Assembly (NCBI GenBank): GCA_902461475.1
Contig: CABPXX010000033.1
Coordinates: 1-9,221 of the forward strand
DNA length: 9,221 bases
Origin: an uncultured Eubacteriales bacterium
Lineage (GTDB): Bacteria; Bacillota; Clostridia; Oscillospirales; Oscillospiraceae
Direction of reading: 5' to 3'
The notes under the pieces were generated by a model. It searched no databases. It had not been told where the DNA came from and saw only the letters and a list, made by a program, of their open reading frames with translations. The translations under genes were made by a program, and so were the position numbers. Of this stretch, positions 1 through 6,318 are shown piece after piece. Each line of letters starts with the position of its first letter. The stretch's first letter is position 1.

Positions 1-495
1 CAGGTGGCTCAGTTCGCCGCTGCCGGTAAGACCGTGGGCAAGAAGAGCCTGTCTGAGATCGCCATGCAGTACGGCTACGTCTACGTGGCTCAGGTTGCCA
101 TGGGTGCCAACCCCAACCAGACCCTGGCTGCCATCCGTGAGGCTGAGGCCTATCATGGTCCCTCCCTCATCATCGGCTACGCTCCCTGCGAGATGCACTC
201 CATCAAGGGCGGCATGACCAACTGCCAGACAGAGATGAAGCGCGCTGTGGAGTGCGGCTACTGGAACCTGTTCCGCTACAATCCCACTCTGAAGGAGCAG
301 GGCAAGAACCCCTTCACTCTGGATTCCAAGGCCCCCGCTGGCGGCTATCAGGAGTTCCTGATGAACGAGGCTCGCTACTCCTCCCTCACCCGCTCCTTCC
401 CCGAGCGTGCCAAGGATCTGTTCGAGAAGAACGAGAAGGCCGCTATGGAGCGCTGGGAGCACCTGCAGAAGCTCATCGAGCTGTACGCTCAGTAA
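1..495 (+). CDS. nifJ: Pyruvate:ferredoxin (flavodoxin) oxidoreductase, C-terminal part (5' partial)
   Basis: Only the last 164 residues are in the window; the reading frame is open from base 1. The enzyme oxidises pyruvate with CoA to acetyl-CoA and CO2 and passes electrons to ferredoxin, a central step in anaerobic fermentation in the cytoplasm. The visible part matches the end of the thiamine-diphosphate-binding region of single-chain PFOR: the segment YGYVYVAQVAMGAN (visible residues 24-37), then APCEMHSIKGGM. The Cys of that motif (visible residue 63) is probably the fourth ligand of the proximal 4Fe-4S cluster, by analogy with the Desulfovibrio enzyme. KRAVECGYWNLFRYNP follows, also typical of the family. 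Full-length homologues have about 1170-1190 residues, so roughly 85 percent of the gene lies upstream. The stop codon is followed after 17 bases by a strong terminator, so this gene ends its transcription unit. Confidence 0.95.
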   Translation, partial: QVAQFAAAGKTVGKKSLSEIAMQYGYVYVAQVAMGANPNQTLAAIREAEAYHGPSLIIGYAPCEMHSIKGGMTNCQTEMKRAVECGYWNLFRYNPTLKEQGKNPFTLDSKAPAGGYQEFLMNEARYSSLTRSFPERAKDLFEKNEKAAMERWEHLQKLIELYAQ

Positions 496-512
496 TTTAC
501 TCCCAAGCATTC

Positions 513-545
513 AAAAGGACGCAGCCACCGGCTGCGTCCTTTTTT
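513..545 (+). terminator. Rho-independent terminator after the PFOR gene
   Basis: A perfect 14-bp stem (513-526 with 530-543) encloses a three-base ACC loop and is followed by a run of six T (540-545). The stem core is GGACGCAGCC/GGCTGCGTCC. The A-run on the 5' side makes the structure nearly symmetrical, but no gene converges on it from the right, so it most likely acts only on the plus strand. Confidence 0.95.
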
Positions 546-593
546 ATACCAAACCATTCGACGTAATTCGACGCAAAGCGGGGTGGCATAGAG

Positions 594-1244
594 ATGAATC
601 TGGTGAAACTGATGTTGGATTTGATCTATCCCCCCCGCTGTCCCTTCTGTGGCCGTGTGCTGGAGGTGTGGGAGGAGGAAGGCCTGTGCCACCAGTGCCA
701 AAAGACCCTTCCGTGGCAGCTGGAGGTCGGGAAACAGGTGGACTTCTGTGCCCGGTGCTTCTCCCCGCTGTGGTATCGGGGGAGTGTGCGCCGGGGAATG
801 CAGCAGTTTAAGTTCCGGGGCGGGCAAATCCACGCCCGGCTGTTTGGCACCCTCATGGCCCAGTGTCTCCACGACCAGTGGGGCGAGGAGGTAGACTGTA
901 TCACCTGGGTGCCTGTGACCCGTCGGCGCCTGGGAGAACGCGGCTTTGACCAGTGTGAGCTACTGGCTCGGGAGGTGGGGAAGAACCTGGGCGTGGAGGT
1001 GGTGTCCGCCTTGGAAAAGGTGCGGGATACCAAGCAGCAGGCCCGCATTACCTCCTCGTCCGCCCGACAGGCCAACGTGACGGGAGCTTACGCGGCACGG
1101 GAGGGGATCGACCTCACGGGGAAACAGGTGGTCCTGGTGGACGACGTGGTCACCAGCGGGGCCACCATGGCCGAGTGCGCCGCCTGCCTGCGCATGGCCG
1201 GGGCGGAGAAGGTCATCGGGCTGACGGTGGCAAGAGCGAAGTAG
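594..1244 (+). CDS. comFC: ComF family phosphoribosyltransferase-like protein
   Basis: This 216-residue protein has the two-part ComF layout. The N-terminus carries a zinc-ribbon-like cysteine set: C16-P-F-C19 and C32-H-Q-C35, with a further C52-A-R-C55 pair. The C-terminal half is a type I phosphoribosyltransferase fold with the PRPP-binding signature VVLVDDVVTSGAT (residues 179-191; the DD pair is 183-184). Length and the start MNLVKLMLDLIYPPRCPFC fit the family. In transformable bacteria ComFC is needed for DNA uptake, working with the ComFA helicase. Here no comFA or other competence gene is adjacent, so a competence role is not shown; a salvage-type transferase activity is equally possible. 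The start is supported by GGGGTGG (580-586) seven bases before the ATG. The gene follows the PFOR terminator closely, and its own promoter is not obvious. Confidence 0.9.
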   Translation: MNLVKLMLDLIYPPRCPFCGRVLEVWEEEGLCHQCQKTLPWQLEVGKQVDFCARCFSPLWYRGSVRRGMQQFKFRGGQIHARLFGTLMAQCLHDQWGEEVDCITWVPVTRRRLGERGFDQCELLAREVGKNLGVEVVSALEKVRDTKQQARITSSSARQANVTGAYAAREGIDLTGKQVVLVDDVVTSGATMAECAACLRMAGAEKVIGLTVARAK

Positions 1245-1299
1245 GATGAATGAAACATGGGGATGTGCTGCCGTACCAGGGCTGCCAGACAAAAAATAC

Positions 1300-1328
1300 T
1301 GTACTTTGACGGTGATCTGTGATATACT
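1300..1328 (+). promoter_or_regulatory. Candidate extended -10 promoter upstream of rnjA
   Basis: TATACT (1323-1328) is preceded by TGA (1320-1322), giving an extended -10 element. The -35 position at 17-bp spacing reads TGTACT (1300-1305), only 3 of 6 matches to TTGACA. A better-looking TTGACG lies at 1306-1311 but is only 11 bases from the -10, which is too close. The predicted transcript would begin near 1335 and carry a leader of about 355 bases before the RNase J start. Confidence 0.4.
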
Positions 1329-1339
1329 TGCTTGAACAA

Positions 1340-1365
1340 GCTCCTCCCCATTGGGGGAGTTGAGC
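1340..1365 (+). repeat. GC-rich hairpin at the predicted start of the rnjA leader
   Basis: CTCCCC (1344-1349) pairs with GGGGAG (1354-1359) around ATTG. GCTC (1340-1343) pairs with GAGC (1362-1365) with a TT bulge. It is followed by GGTTTT, so it could be a weak terminator for comF. It also lies only a few bases downstream of the predicted rnjA transcription start, so it could be a 5'-end hairpin of that mRNA. The sequence alone does not decide between the two. Confidence 0.5.
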
Positions 1366-1570
1366 GGTTTTGATACGGCGTAAAGCGTGGCTCGTGGGCG
1401 CGCTTCGGATAGAGACAACCACACAGCGGTGCATAGCGCAGGGTGAGGCGGCCGCCCCCTCATCTGTCTGGCGAAACAGGGCCAGAGAGATGGGGTGGAC
1501 GACGGCGCTTTTCTCCTGCGCCCAAAGGGGGGATATTTTACCCTTTTGGTGGTAACACAGTGCGCATTCC

Positions 1571-1628
1571 GGGCACACTCATCTCAAGGGGAGGTGGGCG
1601 GTCCGGACCCCCAGGGGGGAGTGTGCCC
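1571..1628. repeat. Perfect 10-bp inverted repeat enclosing a 10-bp palindrome
   Basis: The arms GGGCACACTC (1571-1580) and GAGTGTGCCC (1619-1628) are perfectly complementary. The 38-base interior contains the self-complementary GGTCCGGACC (1600-1609). In RNA this could form a long stem with an inner structured loop; in DNA it could be a binding site. It ends 62 bases before the RNase J start codon. Confidence 0.65.
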
Positions 1629-1690
1629 ACAGGCCCACAAATACGCATGCAACAAGATAAGTATAGGTTATTACTGGTAAAGGAGTATTT

Positions 1691-3349
1691 ATGGCAGAAA
1701 AATTGAAAATTATCTCTCTGGGCGGTCTCAACGAGATCGGAAAGAACATCACCGCCTATGAGTACGGCAACGACATTATCATCGTGGATGTGGGCATGGG
1801 CTTCCCCGACGACGAGATGTACGGGGTAGACGTGGTCATTCCCGACTTCAGCTACCTCATTCAGAATCGGGACCGCATTCGGGCTATCTTCATCACCCAC
1901 GGCCACGAGGATCACATCGGTGGCATTCCCTATCTGATGCGGGATGTGAATGTGCCCATCTACGCCACCCGCATGTCCGCCGGACTCATCCGCCTCAAGC
2001 TGGAGGAGCACCGCCTGGACAAGAAGGTGAAGCTTATCACTTGCGAGGCAGGGGAGACCGTTCGGGCCGGCAAGTTTACCGTGGAGTTTATCCACATCAA
2101 TCACTCCATCGCCGATGCGGTGGCCTTCGCCATCCGCTGCCCTCTGGGCGTGTGCATTCACACCGGTGACTTCAAGATCGACCCCACCCCCATTCAGGGT
2201 GGCATGGCCGACCTGACCCGCCTGGGCGAGCTGGGCCGGGAGGGCGTGCTGGCGTTGCTGGCCGACTCTACCAACGTGGAGCGTCCCGGCTTTACCAAGA
2301 GCGAGTCCAGCGTTGGGGCCTCCTTTGAGGCCTTGTTCCGGGGCTGTGACCAGCGCATCATCGTCACCACCTTCGCCTCCAACGTGGACCGTATCCAGCA
2401 GATCATCAACGTGGCCGCCAAGTATGGCCGCAAGGTGGCTGTGACGGGCCGCAGCATGGAGAACGTGATGCGGGTGTCCACCGAGCTGGGCTATATGCAG
2501 GTGCCCGCTGGCACTGTGGTGGACGTCAACCAGATCAAGGGCCTGCCCAAGAACAAGGTGTGTATTATCACCACCGGAAGCCAGGGCGAGACCATGTCCG
2601 CCCTCACCCGCATGGCCTTCAACACCCACCGGCAGGTGGAGATTCAGGCCGGGGATCGGGTGATTCTCTCCGCCTCTGCCATTCCCGGCAACGAGAACGC
2701 CATTGGCAACGTCATCAACGAGCTGTACCGTCGGGATGCTGAGGTGGTCAATGAGCGGGAGCTGCCCCTCCACGTCTCCGGCCACGCCTGCCAGGATGAG
2801 CTGAAGATCGTCCACGCTCTGGTGCGGCCCAAGTATTTCATCCCTGTCCACGGTGAGCAGCGCATGCTGAAGACCCATGCCAAGCTGGCCCGGAGCATGG
2901 GTATGGACCCCCGGAATATCATCATCAGCGACGTGGGCAAGGTCATCGAGATTACCCAGAAGGGGGCTCGCATCAGTGGCACCGTGCCCTCAGGCAAGGT
3001 GTTTGTGGACGGCTACGGCGTGGGCGACGTGGGCGCTGTGGTGCTGCGTGACCGCCAGCACCTGGCCCAGGACGGCATGATTGTGGTGGTAGTGTCGATG
3101 TCCGCCGAGGACGGACAGGTCATCTCTGGACCCGACATCATTACCCGTGGATTTGTGTACGTCAAGGAGTCTGAGGCCCTGATGGACGAGCTGCGCCAGG
3201 TGGCGGTGGACGCCTTGGACAGCTGCCAGGACCGGCACATTCGGGACTGGTCTACCATCAAATCTGAGATCAAGGGAAACCTGTCTGGTTACCTCTACAA
3301 GAAGACCAAGCGTAATCCCATGATCCTCCCGGTGATCATGGAGGTGTAA
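1691..3349 (+). CDS. rnjA: Ribonuclease J (metallo-beta-lactamase / beta-CASP RNase)
   Basis: The 552-residue protein has the usual length and full motif set of RNase J, which combines 5'-3' exonuclease and endonuclease activity in mRNA decay and rRNA maturation in the cytoplasm. The zinc-binding motif HGHEDH is at residues 70-75, with further metal ligands expected at H138 (HINHS), D160 (HTGDFKID) and H387 (PVHGEQ). The beta-CASP domain runs from about residue 210 to 370 and includes TTGSQGE (294-300), GNENAIGN (333-340) and HVSGH (361-365). The C-terminal domain (about 450-552) is present. The ATG is supported by AGGAG (1681-1685) five bases upstream. Whether this is the J1 or J2 paralogue cannot be told from one copy. 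The gene appears to be transcribed alone, with a terminator-like hairpin after it and a long, structured upstream region. Confidence 0.97.
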   Translation: MAEKLKIISLGGLNEIGKNITAYEYGNDIIIVDVGMGFPDDEMYGVDVVIPDFSYLIQNRDRIRAIFITHGHEDHIGGIPYLMRDVNVPIYATRMSAGLIRLKLEEHRLDKKVKLITCEAGETVRAGKFTVEFIHINHSIADAVAFAIRCPLGVCIHTGDFKIDPTPIQGGMADLTRLGELGREGVLALLADSTNVERPGFTKSESSVGASFEALFRGCDQRIIVTTFASNVDRIQQIINVAAKYGRKVAVTGRSMENVMRVSTELGYMQVPAGTVVDVNQIKGLPKNKVCIITTGSQGETMSALTRMAFNTHRQVEIQAGDRVILSASAIPGNENAIGNVINELYRRDAEVVNERELPLHVSGHACQDELKIVHALVRPKYFIPVHGEQRMLKTHAKLARSMGMDPRNIIISDVGKVIEITQKGARISGTVPSGKVFVDGYGVGDVGAVVLRDRQHLAQDGMIVVVVSMSAEDGQVISGPDIITRGFVYVKESEALMDELRQVAVDALDSCQDRHIRDWSTIKSEIKGNLSGYLYKKTKRNPMILPVIMEV

Positions 3350-3394
3350 TGGGGCACGTTTGCTCCAAGACATTCTAGGCTATTTATGCTGCAC

Positions 3395-3428
3395 AGGGCG
3401 GCCCGGGTATCACCCCCGCCGCCCTTTT
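3395..3428 (+). terminator. Probable terminator after rnjA
   Basis: AGGGCGG (3395-3401) pairs with CCGCCCT (3419-3425), and GGG/CCC (3405-3407 with 3413-3415) can pair inside. Only four T (3425-3428) follow, so termination may be partial. It lies about 45 bases after the RNase J stop codon. Confidence 0.6.
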
Positions 3429-3489
3429 GCGTGGAAAACGGGCAATTGTGTAAAGTCATGTAAAATTTGGGAAAAGGCCTGCGAAAGCA

Positions 3490-3518
3490 TTGGCTTTACC
3501 ACTGGGGAGTAGTACAGT
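3490..3518 (+). promoter_or_regulatory. Candidate sigma-A promoter of the secreted Ig-like protein gene
   Basis: TTGGCT (3490-3495) and TACAGT (3513-3518) are separated by exactly 17 bases and each matches the consensus at 4 of 6 positions. The predicted start of transcription near 3525 leaves a leader of about 40 bases before the ATG at 3566. Upstream at 3449-3464 there is a direct repeat TGTAAA-N4-TGTAAA that could be an operator. Confidence 0.45.
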
Positions 3519-3565
3519 AAGTAACTGCCGATTTCGGAAAAATTCACATAACAGGATGAGAGAAC

Positions 3566-6262
3566 ATGAGAGGGAAAACGTGTATCAGAACCCTTGCGGG
3601 CCTCCTTGCGGCGGTCACACTGATGCAGTGTGGACTGCCCATGAGCGCCATGGCAGCAGGGAGTGGATCGGTTGAGACCACCACCCAGGTTGTGGCCCAG
3701 GCAGAGCCTCAGCTCCGCAATGGCACAGCGATGATTCCCAGCGATGCCACTCCCGAACAGGTGAAGGAACTCCTGTGCCAGGCCCTGGTGGCCAATGCCG
3801 ACCAGGTGGATGCCCAGAGCCTGGAGTGGGAGTACTACTGCACCGGAAAAAACGGCCTTTTGACCAACGATGCCTGGGGTTCGGTGAATGGATTTACCAG
3901 CGAGAAGAAGGTGGTTTTTGTCCCCACCACCTTTACCCATCCCGCCCTGTGTGCCAATGAGGACGGCAACTACCAGGTTCGCCTGAAGGGCACCACGGCT
4001 GAGGTTACCCTGACCAAAGCCGCCAAGCTGGGTTCCAGCATCGGCCTGAATGATGGTTGCCAGGTGGCCCTGCCCTACAAGGAAGATGCCACCGTCAACT
4101 ACGATGCTCTGCGTCAGGGCATTTTTAACACGGTGGTGGCTTCCTCCCAGCCCCAACTGACCCTGGAGGATGTGACCATTGAGTACTACTACAAGGGTCT
4201 GACTTCCCTGGACTCCAAGTGGCTGCCTCTGGAGGGCCAGGCCATTGTAGGCGGTGTGAGCTATCCTGCCATCTCTGTGGGTGAGCAGAAAATCCGCATT
4301 TCCTATGCTGAAAATGACAATTATTACGGAACTTCTGCTGAGACCACGGTGACCATCACCGAGCGGCCCGATGCTCCCTACACCCTCAAGGAGACCCCCG
4401 ATGCTGTGACCCTGGCTGTAGGCGAGGATATGAAGGTGGACTATGATCTGCTCCACGATGCGATTTTTAACGCCGTGGTGGCCTCCTCTGAGGTGCTGAC
4501 CGCCGACAATGTGACGGTGGAGTACTACTACCAGGGCATCACCGAGCTGGATTCCAAGTGGCTGCCTCTGGAAGGCCAGGCGGTGGTAGGCAGCATGGGT
4601 TACCCCGCCATCTCTGCCGGAGAGCAGAAGGTGCGCATCTCCTTTGCTGGCAACCAGCAGTATGCCCCCGCTACCATTGAGACCACCCTCACGGTCAAGG
4701 ACCGGGAGCAGGTGCAGTTTAACCTCAACGAGGGCCCCTATGAGGTGGGCATGGTGTTCACCGATGACCAAGGCTACGACTACACTGCCACTGCTGCCGC
4801 CATCTACAACGCCGTAGTGGCCTCCACGGTCAATCCCCAGGGCCTCACTGCGGACGACGTCACAGTGGAATACAATGTGGATAAGACCGGGATCACCGAT
4901 ACCTTCAAGCCCCTCAGTGAGAGCGATCTCACCGGCCTGGTGAAGTTCGGCACCGGCACCTGGGAGATTCGCATCTCCTGGCCCGGCAATCAGCAGTTCC
5001 GGGGCAATTCTGTCACCGTGCATGTGACCACCACCGACAGCCGTCTGGCCAGCGTGGTGGCCCTGAAGGAGGGCGTGTCCTTTACCTACAACATGGATGT
5101 CTCTGCTATGGAGCAGGCCATCTTTGACAACGCCATCGACTGGGACAACTCCACCCTTCCCGCCCGGGAGACCCTGAGCATCGAAGACTTTACCATTGAG
5201 TACAAGGCCAAGCTCACCGATGCAGAGACCGGCCTGAACGTGGATCTGGGCGGCCTGCTGGAGAAGTTCCCCGGCCTGGGCAATCTCATTAACAATGACA
5301 CCCTGACTCAGTGGGTGCCCATTGAGGGCAAGGTGTATGCCATTGGCGGCACCGTCCTGGGCCAGTTCCCCCAGATGGGTGCTGGAGAGAACCAGCAGAT
5401 CCGCATTAGCTATCAGGGCAATGCCGAGTACCGTCCCAGCGAGTATACTCAGGGCACCGTCACTGTCAACAAGGCCAAGGTGTCCGTGAAGGTGAATTCC
5501 ACCAACATCTACGCCGACGAGGCCCTGCCCGAGAACTTCATTACCTGCAACCCCAACGACAAGTTTGACCTGTACACCATCTACGCCGGCATCACCAGCA
5601 ATGTCACCACTGGCATCTACCTGGACCTGCCGGAGCGCTATACTGACAACTCCCTGATTATTCAGGCCATCGACAAGGTGCTGGAGGGCCTGGGCCAGAA
5701 GACCTTGACCCAGATGATGAATGACGGCATCACGGTGGGCGAGCTGCGGGAGCTGTTCAGCACCCAGGGGGTGCTGGATGCCCTCCATGCTCTGGGTATC
5801 AACACCGGAACCTTCGGACAGATTCTGGAGGTCATCAACAAGATGCCCGGGATCCTGGACAGCGTGCGCATCTCCTTTGGTACCCCCAACCGGGCCGGCC
5901 TGTACACCGTGGCCGCTGTCACCGACAGCAAGAACTATGAGACCGGCGTGGGCATGGGCTTCCTGCTGGTGAAGATGCGCCTGAGCGGCTCCAAGCTCAT
6001 CTGGAACCAGGAGATCACAGGCAAGCTCACCACTGAGCAGGCCAAGACCTTCGATTTCGGCGCAACCCTGACCTATAATGGGGACGTGACGGTGGACCAG
6101 AGTAGTGTGCACTACCTGTACACCGGATTTACCACCAGCTGGAAGCTGTATTCCAGCACCACGCCTCCCACCGAGCCTGGCAGCTATGTGGTGACCGTCT
6201 GCGTCCTGGGCGGCAATTACCTGGCAGCTCCTGCAACCCGCACCTTCCAAATCACCAAGTAA
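3566..6262 (+). CDS. Secreted protein of tandem bacterial Ig-like modules, function unknown
   Basis: An 898-residue exported protein that I do not recognise as a named family. Residues 1-30 form a signal peptide: basic MRGKTCIR, a hydrophobic stretch, then SAMA-AG for signal peptidase I cleavage. LMQC is a poor lipobox (Q before the Cys), so a lipoprotein is unlikely. The mature part is a series of beta-rich modules starting near residues 62, 179, 293, 406, 512 and 637, plus a final module 805-898. The shared pattern is I(F/Y)NAVV, then DVTVEY, KWLPLEG, and G(E)QKIRIS followed by a terminal strand. Modules 4 and 5 carry helix-like insertions (about 556-582 and 696-765). The first module has four Cys (71, 92, 129, 165), which could form disulfides. 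No LPXTG, S-layer-homology or C-terminal membrane segment is visible, so it is probably released or bound non-covalently. AGGA (3553-3556) lies nine bases before the ATG. It sits alone between terminators. Adhesion or matrix roles are guesses. Confidence 0.85.
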   Translation: MRGKTCIRTLAGLLAAVTLMQCGLPMSAMAAGSGSVETTTQVVAQAEPQLRNGTAMIPSDATPEQVKELLCQALVANADQVDAQSLEWEYYCTGKNGLLTNDAWGSVNGFTSEKKVVFVPTTFTHPALCANEDGNYQVRLKGTTAEVTLTKAAKLGSSIGLNDGCQVALPYKEDATVNYDALRQGIFNTVVASSQPQLTLEDVTIEYYYKGLTSLDSKWLPLEGQAIVGGVSYPAISVGEQKIRISYAENDNYYGTSAETTVTITERPDAPYTLKETPDAVTLAVGEDMKVDYDLLHDAIFNAVVASSEVLTADNVTVEYYYQGITELDSKWLPLEGQAVVGSMGYPAISAGEQKVRISFAGNQQYAPATIETTLTVKDREQVQFNLNEGPYEVGMVFTDDQGYDYTATAAAIYNAVVASTVNPQGLTADDVTVEYNVDKTGITDTFKPLSESDLTGLVKFGTGTWEIRISWPGNQQFRGNSVTVHVTTTDSRLASVVALKEGVSFTYNMDVSAMEQAIFDNAIDWDNSTLPARETLSIEDFTIEYKAKLTDAETGLNVDLGGLLEKFPGLGNLINNDTLTQWVPIEGKVYAIGGTVLGQFPQMGAGENQQIRISYQGNAEYRPSEYTQGTVTVNKAKVSVKVNSTNIYADEALPENFITCNPNDKFDLYTIYAGITSNVTTGIYLDLPERYTDNSLIIQAIDKVLEGLGQKTLTQMMNDGITVGELRELFSTQGVLDALHALGINTGTFGQILEVINKMPGILDSVRISFGTPNRAGLYTVAAVTDSKNYETGVGMGFLLVKMRLSGSKLIWNQEITGKLTTEQAKTFDFGATLTYNGDVTVDQSSVHYLYTGFTTSWKLYSSTTPPTEPGSYVVTVCVLGGNYLAAPATRTFQITK
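4100..4702 (+). repeat. Two most similar tandem modules inside the secreted protein gene
   Basis: Residues 179-266 and 293-379 are the closest pair of modules. At DNA level, 20 bases starting TCCAAGTGG are identical at 4214-4233 and 4553-4572, followed after one change by eight more identical bases. ATTTTTAAC recurs at 4121 and 4463. The offset between copies is 339-342 bases, the difference being one codon. The third module (from residue 406) keeps the pattern but has diverged further, so this pair is probably the most recent duplication. Confidence 0.75.
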
Positions 6263-6264
6263 TG

Positions 6265-6311
6265 AAAAACAGACCTGACAACCTTTCATCAGGTTGTCAG
6301 GTCTGTTTTTT
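6265..6311. terminator. Bidirectional terminator between the convergent secreted protein and mtaB genes
   Basis: A 20-bp perfect stem (6265-6284 with 6291-6310) surrounds a TTCATC loop. Six T (6306-6311) end the plus-strand transcript, and the five A at 6265-6269 give a U-run for the minus-strand transcript. It starts two bases after the stop codon of the secreted protein gene and lies eight bases beyond the mtaB stop codon, so one element can serve both convergent genes. Confidence 0.95.
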
Positions 6312-6318
6312 GATTCAG

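Larger units (their letters stand above)
1245..1690. other. 446-base intergenic region rich in inverted repeats, possible long leader of rnjA
   Basis: No open frame here has a convincing start, ribosome site or recognisable protein, so I treat it as non-coding. It contains at least four inverted repeats. (1) 1340-1365: CTCCCC/GGGGAG around ATTG, extended by GCTC/GAGC with a TT bulge. (2) 1456-1495: CCCC, ATCT and TCTGGC pairing with GCCAGA, AGAT and GGGG, with one bulge and one mismatch. (3) 1522-1549: CCAAAGGG with CCCTTTTGG. (4) 1571-1628: perfect 10-bp arms GGGCACACTC/GAGTGTGCCC enclosing the palindrome GGTCCGGACC. An extended -10 candidate at 1320-1328 would place all of them in the 5' leader of the RNase J mRNA. 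An intergenic repeat of the kind common in gut Clostridia is the main alternative; no second copy is in this window. Confidence 0.6.

Noticed and set aside
1306..1328. TTGACG/TATACT as a standard -35/-10 pair
   Set aside because: The spacing is 11 bases, far from 16-18. Only the extended -10 reading was kept, at modest confidence.
1441..1458. T-box-like AGGGTGAGGCGG
   Set aside because: It only loosely resembles the T-box AGGGTGGNACCGCG core; no specifier loop or terminator pair is visible and RNase J is not a usual T-box target.
1370..1706. Small open frames in the comF-rnjA gap (61, 87 and 61 codons)
   Set aside because: They overlap each other in different frames, lack ribosome sites and resemble translated inverted repeats.
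1538..2878. Long minus-strand open frame opposite RNase J
   Set aside because: It is a codon-bias shadow: the plus strand encodes a full RNase J with all motifs, and the antisense product is His/Gly/Val-rich without any recognisable domain.
3620..3631. Lipobox at LMQC in the secreted protein signal peptide
   Set aside because: Q before the Cys does not fit a lipobox (G, A or S expected), and a good AMA signal peptidase I site follows.
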